Source: Scortum barcoo (lineage: Eukaryota > Chordata > Actinopteri > Centrarchiformes > Terapontidae). Taken from it: DNA of 64,000 bases. Positions 49,611-62,500 of the stretch are shown one piece after another. Below the pieces are notes generated by a model, which searched no databases, was not told the DNA's origin, and was given only the letters and a program-made list of their open reading frames with translations. The stretch spans positions 8,481,983-8,545,982 of the forward strand of contig CM041546.1 in the NCBI GenBank assembly GCA_023238725.1, given 5' to 3'. The first letter of the stretch is position 1. Each line of letters opens with the position of its first letter. A program made the position numbers and the translations under genes.

Positions 49611-52600
49611 TCATTGAGTCTTTAGCTTCTTGCTGTGGTTCCCGGACTCTCGCCTCCTGGCCTTTGGAGAGTAACGCCTGAAAGAGATGTGAGAGGAAAG
49701 CAGGACTGTATTATTGAGCAGCTTTGAACACTTTGATGGTGAATTAAAAAAACACTCACGAGCAGCAAGAAAGGTTTAAAGCTGCTGTGCTTCCAGACGT
49801 CTTTATATGCAGCATATTTGAGCATTAGAAAGTAAAAGAGTATTTTGTCAGAAAGATATATAAAGTCAAACACCGGGGTGATGGAGTCTCACTGTGTTTA
49901 CATGTATAAATGTGTTTTGTAGTATTGTATGTGTGTGAGAGTTACCTTCGCTGGTAGAGGTAGAGGAAGAAGAGGAGCTCATCTCGGAAGCAGGAAAGTT
50001 GATGAGAGGAAGAGAAGGATCCGGAGGAGGAGAAAAAGGAGGCACAGGAGCACAGATCTGAGATCAGCGTGTTCACTCCCTGGAGAGGAGAGGACGGAGG
50101 GAGAAAATAATGTCGTCGCCAAGTAGGAAAAAGCTGTCTAGAGCTTCGACAGTCAGTCAAAGTTGAATTAAAATGGTTTTCTAACAGTAAATCACTGAAT
50201 TCACTGTAGCAGATTCATTTTAATAAAATGTTCCCCCAAAAAACAGATAACTAAAAGACAAATGACATCTGCTGTATGTTACTGTCATTGTTTGTGAATG
50301 AGCCGGTGAAATATAGTTACACTCACTCTGTACATCAACACTGTCCCCTGCAGGTGGCTCACAGACTTCAGCTGATCCAGAAAAAAAAGAGATGCAAAGT
50401 GGATGTGTCATACAAAGAGGAAACGGTAACCAACAATATTTGAATGATTTAATTTCACCCTGCACTATAGATGATTAATCCACATATAAACACTGTGTTT
50501 TAATGGCAGCACAGACCTTGTGGTTGATGAAGAGCTGTGGGGCCATAGACAGGAAGCCAAAGGCGTAGACACCTGAGAGGAGGAGAGTTAAAGTGTAGGT
50601 ACAGCACACTAATGGTTAGTATAAAAATCAAGACATTGGAATTATTTAATGTGGAAAACTGACCAGAAAAACAGTATTAAAAGATGAATTAATGGATGAT
50701 ACAGACTCACCAGTCACCAGGCTGTTGATCAACCAGGAATAGTAACTGTCAACATAATAATACAGTTTAATTATACTTTTACTTTTAAACACTCTGGACT
50801 CATTTGACTCTGATTGCTTATTATAACACCTCAATACAGCAGGTGCAGAGGACACGACCAGGAAAGAGTTACGAGTCGACCGCATGAGACAACAAAACTG
50901 AGAATTGAACACAGTGATCGGCCCACCTCTTTTGGCGTAAGTAGGCCAGTGAGAAAATAGCTCCACTGATACACAGGGGATAGACCAAGTAGGACAAGTA
51001 TCTGGATGCCTACAGAGAAAAATTAGGCAAAATATTAAAATGAAACAAAGCCTGAGGCACAATATGAAATCAGAGAATAAGATAGGAACATACTGATACC
51101 TGTGCATCATACTCCACTGTCTTTCTCTCCTCTTCGTCCAGCTTGTTTACCTGCACAGTAAGAGAGGAGGCCGTCTGAGGTTTAAAATGACTGATTATTT
51201 GCATTAAGGCTGGAAGCAAAAGCCAATCATTTAATTAATAAAGCAAAAAGAAACCACAACATGGATGACTAAAACATACTCACATGCAGCCTGGAGCTTT
51301 TCCACTGCAACTGCATCTTAAAGACTTTAAACACCTTCCATACCTGAAGGGATGACAGATTAGAGTTTCAGTTTGTCTGTTTCGATCTTTATCAGACACT
51401 TTCTCTCTCGGAGGAAACTGGTTCGTACTAAATACCTCCACGCACGCTCCCAGCCCAACAGGAAGCAACACCAGAAGGCTGGTCTCCTCCAGCAGATGGA
51501 GGAAAATCAGCAGAGTACTGAGACTACGCCAAAGAACTAATAGAGGGGAGAGATGGGAGGAACAGTTAGGCCCCAGCTTGCTTTCTGTGATAGATCATTT
51601 ACAGGAAAAGTATAATATGATATAATATTGCTAATTGCTGGTAAGGCCTCCTATGCTGACTGAAAAAAAAACAAAGCCTTCGGTATTGCATGCTGGTTTA
51701 GAAACTCTCTACCTGACTTCCTGGACATTCCCGCCATGCTCTTCTTTTTTATCCACGAGCTGATGTCATTCTTAAGAGCCAAGAATTCACAGATGAGCTG
51801 TAAAAAAAAAAACACAGATGTGGAGAAAAAGACAACATACTTTTAATTTTACAGTGCTTCAGGTGCAATGAACCTGAGTTACTCTTCAGACTTACACTAC
51901 AGCCTTACTTGCAGAGCGGTGATGAGTGCGGTCAACACTAACAGGTAGAGGTTGGAGCCCACCAAAGTTTCTTTGATTTCGTCCACGTTCTCCTCCGTGA
52001 AGCCTGGATAAACACAGACACAGTATGAAAGAATTTATTTTGGTTTAATCTCCTAATGTGACATGAAAAACCAGAGGATGAATATTATGTAGCTTCTGTC
52101 CAGATCCAAAAATCTATAACGTACTGTTAAAATGGCTCCTCAAACATTATGATGTTCTTTTATGATAGAAACAGAACTAAAGAGCTATTAAATGCATTTT
52201 TTAATACATCAAAATACTGCAGACTTCAGGCCACATCCTGAACCCATCACTCTCCAATGATGACATATCTGTTATCTTATTAGCTCACCGAACTGTCGCA
52301 AGGAATAAACCACGTCCTGGAGGTGCACCCAGAACCTGAATCCCCTCAAAGAGATTCCCTCGTAGGACACAGTCAGAGGGAGCTGAACGGTGTCGCTGCT
52401 GATCTCCTGTGAACGTACGGAGAGATAGATGTGTGGTCGTTTCTCTCAAAGCCCGGTTTCCATCAGATAAGGCCTAACTGAGTGCATAAAATACCATGAG
52501 GTCTCTGACTCTGAAGCTCAGCTCGTTAACCAGCAGCAGAGGGAGGTAGATCATCTGTCGGCCTTCCTGAGAGCTACAAGGAGAGACGGGAAGTTCAAAG

Positions 52601-53754
52601 TTTAAAACACACACATTGACCCGGGGCAGATTTCTTATTTACAACCTGGTGATGCTGCAAGGTGAGTGCAAAGAAATCTAGATTTGTCTTACTACAGAGT
52701 GACAATCATGCCGGTAAAGCTGCAGCATATAACCTGACATTTGACTGTCTCAGAAGAGTGTAATCTATGAAAAATAAAAGTAACTTTTCTCCAAGGGATC
52801 GCAATGCACATAAACACAAAATTTCATTTTTTCTTTGATCTAATCTTTGTTTCTTCTTGTTAATTACTTAGAAAAAGAAATAAATTAATCAGACAAGGAA
52901 AAGTTCCTCTTCGGCTATCTCTTCATGGCTAACAAACAAATGTGACCTATGACAAGTGGCCACAAATAGATATTGCTTCCTTTTAAGGGGTCTTAAGAAA
53001 AGATTGGAAACCACTGATATAAACATATATACAGTAGCATACTAGTATATTGATCATGATAAATGCTTCAGGAAGTAAAGGAATATTGCACAGATTGGAT
53101 GCTGTAGATGTTTTTCCTGGTGTTATATTGGAAATATATTTTTCTATTACTCGGGAACACCAATTATTTTCCATTTTTAATTAAGTGTGCTCAAAAACAG
53201 CACAATTGTGACAGCATATGTTGGATTTCCTCACAAACAGCCACACTAGAGACAGAGTGTACTGTAATAAAGCAGCAGTCAGCAGCTCTCCTGCCTTCGA
53301 CCTCCAACGCTTAATGTGACTTACACTCTCATGTAGCGCCGCACATCACTTGGGAGCCCCGCCTTGTTGAAGGTGAAGTCCTCTGACATCATGGTGATTG
53401 ACAGGTGAGGTCTCCAGTGGGATACAGGACTCTCTGATCTGGGCTTCTGATGGAGCCACAAAAGTGAGTTATTTGCAGCAGGGCCGCGTGACTGAATGTC
53501 CTGTAAAAGCGACACAGTGATGACAGTGGATGAAATGTGATAGGATTGGGTTTACTGAATGACATTTTACTTTCTGCGCGTCTCTCTGCCCCTCTGCATG
53601 TGGGGGGGTGATGTAGGTGGTGAGCTGAGCTGCGTGGTGGACTTCTCTGCTGTCCTCCAGAGGTGAAACGCCAGCTTTGTGAACATACACGACCGCATAC
53701 AGGGTGCCATTAGCCCGAGTCTCCTCCGGCAGAGAGACATTCACCAGCCTATGG

Positions 53755-53789
<35 letters not shown>

Positions 53790-55215
53790 GATTAAATTTT
53801 AGGACTTAATTTCTGTGTAACAGCCAGTATGTTGCTACTACCATGATGTAAAATAGCATTTCATGACATGGATGTAGCTTCTACATCTTTACTCTTGTGG
53901 CGATGATGAGCAGGAAGTCTTGCCTACAGATGCATCAGCAGGTCAAACTCACCTCTCAAATGTAGAGTGAGGGTCAAATGGGTCTATTTTTACAGCAAGG
54001 TTGAGTTGGCTGTTGTCTGGCACGAGGCAGGTGAAGACGCTCATCTGGATGAAACAAAAACAGAGGAGGAGAAGAGAGTCAAAGCTTCAGAGTTTTCCCA
54101 TTTTTAGAAAAGCTTTGAGTCCAGTTCCAGAATGAGATGCAAGTGCAGAAATGAAATACGAGAACAAAAAGACACAGAAACCCTGACCATGTTCCCAAAT
54201 ATGTGTATGTTTATATTAATGACTGAACAGACCACCTTCAAACTAAACGTATTTAAGCTAAACTTACCACATGAGAAGCATTTTTTGTGATGAACATATT
54301 GTTTCTTTAAATTCAGACAAATGGGCCCAAAACTTATTTCACCTGAAGAAAACTAAAGGTCCAAATGAGTTATTTTACTTGAATAACTGCCTGTATGGAG
54401 GGTGAAAAATGACTTAGATATAAATAAATATCTAAATATACAAATAAATACTGAACTACATACAATACTCAACAAAAATAAACAAAAAAAATAATAAATA
54501 CTGAAATAAATAATAATAATACATTTGGTAATAGAATAGAATAGAATAGAATAGAATAGAATAGAATAGATACATTTATGGTATGTATTATATTAATATG
54601 ATTTGGGTGTACTGCACTACAGACTTGTCATGGCTAGTTTATATCCTGTAAACAAAAATATTTATTAGCATACAGACATGGAAACACAAAAACGAATAAA
54701 TTTAGTTATATGAAAATTCTATTGCTAACTTTATATATTCTTGCATTTATTTATTTCTATAGTTGTATCTGAGTTGATTTACAATAATTTACTGATTCTC
54801 TTAATTATTTCTGCATGTATCTATTTATTGATAATTGAGTCATTTATTGCCCTCCATGTAATGCAGACAAGGGTTTTATGTTGAACAGATTACATGATGA
54901 AAGGCAGGCTCAGTCTGTGTGTGTGTGAACTAAACCAGCAGGCCCGTCCGGACCCGGATCTCACAGAAACTGGGTTTTGGTGCTGAGGAAGAAGTAACAA
55001 AGGCCTGTGCTGACCTGCAGTCTGGGTCTCGCTGTCAGGTAGGAGGTGATGCAGGGCTCTCCTCTCCCTCTGTCGCAGGGTTTGGTGTTGAGGAAGCCGT
55101 ACAGCAGCCAGACGGTGTGCAGCATGTAAACCACAAAGACCCCGAGCAGCAGCTTCGCGATGGAGCTCCTTCTACCGCCGCTGTCCGCAGGTTTGGAGCA
55201 GCACGATGGAAACAT
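49611..55215 (-). CDS. clptm1l: Cleft lip and palate transmembrane protein 1-like (CLPTM1L)
   Basis: Multipass ER membrane protein; mammalian CLPTM1L is a lipid scramblase for glucosaminyl-PI in GPI-anchor synthesis. Seventeen exons in frame, 551 residues against 538 in human: 55015-55215, 53953-54044, 53571-53748, 53325-53500, 52495-52573, 52289-52406, 51909-52003, 51713-51797, 51436-51536, 51284-51343, 51100-51150, 50927-51009, 50711-50745, 50517-50572, 50327-50371, 49946-50079 and 49611-49677. Matching blocks: N-terminal membrane anchor LLLGVFVVYMLHTVWLLYGF, ANGTLYAVVYVHKAGV (glycosylation site), SPVSHWRPHLSI, FRFWVHLQDVVYSLRQF, LKNDISSWIKKKSM, YYSWLINSLVTGVYAFGF and CFRDELLFFLYLYQR. Start ATG 55215 has a good context (GCCATG). 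The C-terminus after residue 485 is divergent: a Ser/Phe-rich stretch replaces the usual membrane segment, and the tail is short and basic. It may be a fish paralogue. Confidence 0.93.
53755..53787. repeat. (AG)n microsatellite
   Basis: Run of GAGAGA next to the clptm1l exon 3 acceptor (exon top at 53748). On the transcribed strand it forms a (TC)n pyrimidine tract at the 3' splice site, so length variation could alter acceptor strength. Confidence 0.85.
54531..54570. repeat. (ATAGA)n microsatellite
   Basis: Eight tandem copies of ATAGA in the first clptm1l intron, in an AT-rich stretch with many TAAATA and AATAAATA words. No coding sequence is visible in this intron. Confidence 0.85.
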
Positions 55216-56544
55216 GGCAGCTGCTGATACCACCACGACAAAATAACATGAAATAACAAAAAAAAAGACGTGGTCTGGTTTGAGCTGTCTGTAATCGGAT
55301 AAAGCGTCAACACAATGACATCCCCACGCTTCCTCTCCGCCTCAGCATCCTTCCGGTTATCTGCATCCAGCTCAGAGATGCTGATGCTGACAGCGCCTCC
55401 GCGGCTGCGCACAAAAAGTCTTTACCCAGTCCTGGAGTCCAAATCCAAAAAAAGTGAGAACATTTGAGTACACGTCCTGTGATTAGAAATATAAGAATAT
55501 GGCAGGCAGATGAATGGAATCAGGTCAGCTGTAATATAACTGTTTTCTCACTGACTTCCCACTCTGTTACAAGGACACTTTTTCCCACAACTCCTCATCA
55601 AGCTCCTGATATTAATGTCCCTTATTTTAAAATGCATGTGTGACTATTTCTGTGTCTGTTGCAGTTTTTCTCCTCTTCAGTTGGTTATTTTCTCAAACTT
55701 TTTTTGTGTGCAATTACTTTTTTTAAACTCTCGCATGTGGATTAATAAAGAATTATCTTATCTTATCTTATGTAATAATAAAGCCAATAAAGCTAATTCA
55801 GATTTATTTCTATATTAATAAACTAATTTTAAACAAACATATTAATACCTATTACTTTCATTAAAAAACATAGTGTATACTGTCTTTTAATTTATACATT
55901 TTACATAGTGTATACTGTCTTTATCAAACAGTCCTACTTACTATATTTATATTTTTTGCACCAACATTTCAAGACATATGTACAATTATTTGTTTTAAAT
56001 AATTTATTAATGATCCTCCGTGCCATATATGGGCTCCTGTTCTGGACATATTAAACTCCTGGTTACAGTCTTACATCTAAAAAAAAATATCATCTTTTGT
56101 AGTCCGAGTGAGTTTTCTTCTCCAGAGACGATCTTCGGCAGCCGGTCGTCGTCACCGCGGTGCATCATGGGCCGACTCATGCCTCTGTCCTCCTGTCAGC
56201 TAGCATCGTGCTAACCCGTTAAACACAACAACAACAACAGCAAAACCACGTGTGCTGGTTCAGGGGGAGGTCTGTAAACCGGCTCTCACGCTGCGTCCTC
56301 CGTGTCCCGGCTCGCTGACACTCTGAAGTTTAAAGTGAGGACTACAAGGAGCACAGGCTGTCCCTCACACCTGCAGCTCTCCAGTGATACTGTACTGGAT
56401 CTGAGACTTTAACTCGACTTTGCTCGTGTGATGAGGTGTCCTCTAGCACACGTGTGGAGGGCACTGATGAGCTGACTGCAAAGGGTTTTCTCTCACACTT
56501 CTGTTTATTTTTTTAACTTCTTTATGGAGGTTAAAGCTTTCAGC
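55216..56544. promoter_or_regulatory. Divergent promoter region of clptm1l and mrs2
   Basis: The clptm1l (minus) and mrs2 (plus) start codons are 1.3 kb apart and head-to-head. The mrs2 side, about 56110-56350, is CpG-rich (GGTCGTCGTCACCGCGG-type text), as expected for a housekeeping CpG-island promoter. The clptm1l side, 55216-55420, is moderately CpG-rich. The middle (55480-56010) is AT-rich and contains no gene. A palindromic CArG-type decamer CCATATATGG lies at 56023-56032. No TATA box is clear for either gene. Confidence 0.5.
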
Positions 56545-59500
56545 ATGGCGGCCTGCGTGAAGGCTGCGTGTTGTGTTGTGGAGATGAGGCTGGCCGGCTG
56601 TTTGATGACGATGAGTCTACCATTTGGTGGGAGCTTTCATCCGAGTCGCCTCCTCACCTCTCTCGGTGTTTGTCCCCCGAGACTGGGCGGGACTCGAACC
56701 CGCGTCCTCTGCGGGCCTCGGACTGTGCAGCCCGGACTGTGCTGCAGGAGCTACAGTGATGCTGCTGGCTTAAGGTGTCAACCCAGAGGAGCCCAGGCTG
56801 CTGCAAGAAGGGAGAAGCTGCTGCAGGGCTGTGGAGGATGGCCTGGTGAGAGTGAGAGATGTCCTTTGTTTGTTTGGCAACTAAACACCAGTTTATCCTG
56901 AGAGCAGTGCGTGTTTTTCTTATTCCAGCAGGGACGCACCCCATGATCAGTTTCATAAATTTGATCATTAATAAAATGATGCCAAAGTTAACACCCTCAA
57001 ATGTTTTTCTACACAACACAAAGATATTTAGTTTACAGCCACGGAGGGCGAAAGAAACAGAAATTATTCACATTTAAGAAGTCCAAATCAGAGAATTTCT
57101 TTGAAGAATTACTCAAAAGAATAAATCGATCATCAAAGTAGTTGCCAATTCATTTAAAGTTGACAGCTGCTGAATTGACTCATTGTTGCAGCTTTATATT
57201 TCAGTGCATGTCTACATTTTAGCCTGTCTTATAATATGACTCGCATTAATAAATATAATAAACTGAATATTTTTGGGATCAGTTGGACAAAACATTTGAT
57301 GAGGTTATCAATTATTGTGATGGAGGTTTTTCCAATATTTACTCATGTCATGTAGACTAAAAAAAACGGCAGCGTAATTGATAAAAATTATCATTAGATA
57401 TTTTTTTTACATCATGTATTAATGTAAAAATATAAATCTAGGTGCTATTTTTTTATCAGATCCAGTACAGTATCACTCAGGCCTGTGTGTTTTAACTGTG
57501 TAATATATTCAGTATTATTATATAATATTAAACGATAAAGGACAGTTGCAGTATACATCAGAGGTAATGATGATCTTTGTCTTTATGCTTTTAAAAAAGG
57601 TAATTAAGACAACAGCATATTTTATATCTTCGCTGTCTCTACGAGTGTCTTAACTTTGTTTTTTCTTTGAACAGTGTCCTTTATCCGCAGCAGAGTCACA
57701 GACGTCCCTCTCTCCAGTGTGTCTCCATCTTTTCTGGTGGTAAGAGATGCATTTCAAGCCGCCAGCCAAAAACATTTCTCTCATCCCTGTATAGTCGTTG
57801 CTGTTAGATCTAAGTCAAATGTACTTAATGTGAAGCTCTTGGAGAAACCGATGCAGACTGTTGTATTAAGCCATGTCAAACATCCACCAATGCCACCCAC
57901 TGTCAGACATATTATTGATTGAAACACATTAAAAGTGTTGATAGTTCATCTGTGTGATTGTTGGAGGTTAGTAATCAGTTTCTTGTTTTTTTTGTGTCAC
58001 AGATGAAGTTTGACCAAGAGGGAAATGTGACGTCCTTCGGTAAGTGTCGGGAATTAAATCTTACTAATCTTTGATTAACTTGCCTGATGTCTTTTTATTT
58101 GAGAGACAAAATCAAACTCTTCCTTGAGACTTATTTCTTTTTCCTTTTACAGAGAAGAAGAAAACAGAGTTCTGCCAGGAATTAAGTCTTCAGGCCCGAG
58201 ACCTTCGCTTTCAGCACAGCACCTCCCTCACTGCTAGGAAGCAACTGCATTATCATGCGAATGGAGGTATTCTCTCTCTCTCTCTCTCTGTCTTTTTTAT
58301 ATGCACACTTTGTGATTGATGAGACATTTCTGTTCTCAGCCAAATCTAGATCTCTGAGCTGGCTGTTAATTAACAAACATTTAACCACTGATGATAATAA
58401 TAATAGTGTTTCTTTCATGGCCACCAAAATGCCAGTAGTTCTTCTTAGCACTTAAATCAACTCGATTCAGCACTCATTTTAAAGGTATTTAGCTGATATA
58501 TCGACAATGATATAGTGCAGTTCAGTGTTTTTATTTGCCTGTAATTTACATTAATTAATTTGTCTGTAATTTACATGAATGAAAACAAAAAAGAACAAAA
58601 ACGCATTCAAACTAACTAAATCTATCAAACAACTAAAGCTCTTAAAGCTGACTTGGAAAAAACTGGACACTTTTCATCACACACTCCTCCCCTCGCTGGT
58701 CGATAACTTCCACATTACTGGAGGACAGTGTTTAGTCCGCACCACAGTGGCATGTCGTCCAAAGGGTGTGACGGAGAAAGTGTAGTAGAAGAAGCAATCG
58801 TCATCATAGCTCCTCGTTGTACAGTGTAGAACAGTGTTTTCTGGTTCAGGCAGGTCCTCTCTGGTCTCCACCATCGTCATGGTGAAGTAGCTGCACTCTT
58901 GGTCACACCTGATAGTGAGATAGCACTGTCAGAAAATACAGTTTGTCTGCTTGAAATCAAACCAAAATTAAGCAAAACTGTGTAGTTTAGTTGCATTTTA
59001 ACATAGTTGATAAACATGGTGAAGAATATTTCCTCACCTGTCCTTCTTCTCTCCTGTCCCGAATACTCGACACTCCACACACTCCCTGTGCTCCTGACAG
59101 GCGCCCGGGCAAGTGGGGCAGTGTTCACAAGTGGGGCCTGCGAATGGTGGCATACAAATACATGTTCCACACTGACAATTCCCTCTGCCGTTACACAGCA
59201 GCTTGTTAGTTGCCAAACAGGAAGCGGTTTCCAAGGAGCAGCTGCAGTCGACGCCGGTCCACTTGGCATCACAAATGCAGTGTCCACACTCGCACTTCCC
59301 ATGGCCTCCACATATCCTGATAAATGAACATTTTAGTGTTTTGATAGGAAGTCTTTTTTTTTTAAGTAGAATTCAAAGGGCAGATAATATCTCAATGGAA
59401 ATTCAGCTAACTGATCATTCTACCTGGTACGGTGGTACGGACAGTCAAAGTTGCTGCACTCGCAGAATCGTCCGCTGTATCTTTCTATCGGGTTTTCTCG

Positions 59501-62500
59501 GTTCTCGCACTCACAGAAGCCGTCCACGCATCCTCCCCTGCCGCTGCACACAGGAGCGTATGGGCCTGAGCGACAGGCGTCTTCATTCGCTGAAACTGAA
59601 TCGATGTCCCTCTGGCATCGTTGTCCAGTGTAAGGCTGGTAGCACTCACACTGGCCACACACCAGAGCCCCACGGCCACTGCAGCCAAGGCTTTTTTCCT
59701 CGCGGTTTCTCGTGCAGTCACATTGACCTGGGGAAACAAATTATTTTATTTTTGTCAAATTATAGAAGACAAATGTCAGCCTTTATAGGGCTGATTTGAC
59801 CTAATTGTCCTAATTTGAGGATTCTCAGCTTTTTCTCCATATATTGGATGTAACATGGTTCGTGAAATTTTACGCACAGTCCAAAGTTATGTCTAACTTC
59901 ACACTCAGTGAAGACCCTTCGGGGTGTGATGTGGACAGACCAGGACCCGGTCATATTCTGCGTTTGGTTTGAGTCATCACTCGCACTGGGACACTGGGCA
60001 GCCACCTGGACATAATAGACATTATTATTATTATTATTATTATTATTATGCTTTGTTTTTTGTTATAGCAAATATAGTTTTCAAAATGTCCTGTTCAATA
60101 TGTCCTTCATAATTCTGCTGACCTGTACAGTCAGACGGTTTCCATTTGTGATATTACTGAATGTGATGTTGACTCCAGCTGGCTCAGGGCTGCTGTCCAT
60201 TGTCAGCCTCTGTGATGGGCCGGTCCGGAGGTATGGTGACAGTGAGATGGAGGGACTGGCTCACACCCGGCCTCAAACGGAGGGAGAACTCTTGGGGCTG
60301 CAGGAACAGTGCCTTGGCATTCGCTGGCTCTGTGCTGCGGCAAGAAGATCAGATTAGAAGTCATTGTGGTCTTGAACAAATGATGACACTGAAATCTAGC
60401 ACCAATGTCAAATCTGTTGACTGTAATTTAATGCATTCCGTGTTGTACTCGCTTTTGTTGATTCAAGTTATCAAGAGTGGTATGTTTTATCTGATAGATT
60501 TGCTTTGTGTGAGCAGTTTCATAGTGGATCTTTAAACCAGGAGACTTACCTGCTTTCATTCTTGATAACCTGCACCTCGCTCTGAGGGCTATATATGGAA
60601 TCACTGTGACAGCCGGTGCGCTGCAGCCCATTCACCGTGTGACAGCGGGTGTTGGATTGAGAGGCTGTGCACCAGGCGCACTCCGGGCCTGACTGGATGC
60701 ACTCTTCGCAGCTGGAGGCCGATTGAAGACATTTTTGTTTTCTGGCCCAGCTTGGACACAAGACTACCAGCAGCAGACACAGACAGAGCACCTTCTCAGC
60801 CATCCTACAGTTAGAAGAAATCACCGTCTGATGTTGAACATAGTAATTTAGTCATGAATGATCACATATAATTTAAAAAAGTTTTTAAAAAGTACATGAC
60901 TGATAGGAGAAGCTTTAGTACTCTAACGTATTATATGTTTTTTAATTTCTTTTATTCTTTTCTTTATTTGTCTTAATATTATTTGTCTTTTTTACCATCT
61001 GGATGGACGGCTCATGTTTTTCATAACTATCACTTATCTTCTGTGTTTAATAATGAGCCACACTTGAAACTTAAGATAAAGAGTAACTTGGGCAAACTAA
61101 GACAAATGAAAATTTTCGGGCCTGATTTTACTTAAAGACATTTTAAAATCGATTTAGGAGTTTACTAACATTTGACCTAAACTAAACTATATTGCTGTCT
61201 AAAACTGAAAAGAAAAAAGAGCTACAGTGACCATCAGAAAGACAAACAAACGAGCAAACTTCTGTAGGACTGTAAATATTAACTAGCATGTTTTGTGTTT
61301 GTCTGGCTCTATAATCAATTGTGTGCTAAATAAACTAAAACACAGATACACAGCAGTGCCAGTGAATTACCTAAAGTGTTGACAGCTTTCAGTGCTGTAG
61401 CCGCGTCTCTCTGCGCTCTGACACGCCGACAAGCTTCAGTTGAACATCGGCTGGCTGTGAACCGCTGTGTCAAACCCAGAATCTGATCACTGGTCCTGAT
61501 TGGTTCAGCTTTTTCAGGTATCTAATTACTGCTTTAGAAGACAAAAAAGCGTTCCTCAGCTTGCTTGATTTCACAACAAGAGTTCTTCTTTGGCCGGGTT
61601 TCCTCATCGCAAATATTTACAGACAAGGGTCAACTCATCTGGACTGCAGCCATTCACATGTACTTGTGCATCCGGTGGTTGTATGTGAACACACTGAGCA
61701 CAGACACATTCACAATAACATATGAAATGTCGCGCATATAACACAACATAGTGAAGTCAAGTCAGTTTATTTATATAGCACATTTAAATACAATATGACA
61801 TTGCCCAAAGTGCTGCACAACATCAGATATAAATAAAATATATTTACAGAAGAAAAAAAAAAAAACTAACAAAAAACTGAGTTATGAATCAAATCTAAAA
61901 CTTAGAGGAAGGCTTGTGTCGGTTGCTACAAAATATTTCAGTCTTTTACAAATAGCCTGAAATTTAAAGGAAGTATTGCATTGGAGTACATGTGTTGGTG
62001 TTTTCATAGTGGTTAACCTCCCCTGTCTCCCCACTGATTCTAAAGTCTTTGAAAGCCATCGTGACCCCGCAGTCCCTGTTGGTGTTGGATTTTCGTGGTC
62101 TTGGGTTGGACCGGTGGCTGGCCCTGGAGCTGGCCTCTCAGCTAGCATCGCAAACACACACTCTGCCCTTTGAGTTCAGAGCACTGGAGGCCATACTGCA
62201 GCACAGGGTGAGACAGATCACAGAAACACTGTGTGTCTGTGTATTTATAACATGTTCCAAACCTGCCTGTAAAGTGAGGACACAAATGAGTCTTTGCGTC
62301 TTTGTGTATCCGCGTCAATAGGTCAACACTCTCCAAGCTCGGCTGAATGATGTCGAACCAGTAATATTGGACACGTTGGAATCCCTGGTGGATCCTAAAA
62401 TCCTTTCCGCTGATAGAAGTAAACTACATGTACTGCTGCAGAACAGCAAGAGGTAAAGCAGACAACCATATACTTTAACATAGTTTGTAAAAAAAAAAAA

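Noticed and set aside
56672..56755. Possible tRNA gene on the minus strand in mrs2 exon 1
   Set aside because: Only the T-arm is convincing. No complementary acceptor stem or proper anticodon arm could be drawn.
58182..58676. Searched for integrin transmembrane and cytoplasmic exons downstream of the nested gene
   Set aside because: No hydrophobic helix followed by a FEKEK- or NPxY-type tail on the minus strand; only shadows of the mrs2 exon.
60006..60549. Searched for I-like (vWA) exons between PSI and EGF exons
   Set aside because: The two introns are 215 and 117 bp with no DLSYSM-type or MIDAS sequence.
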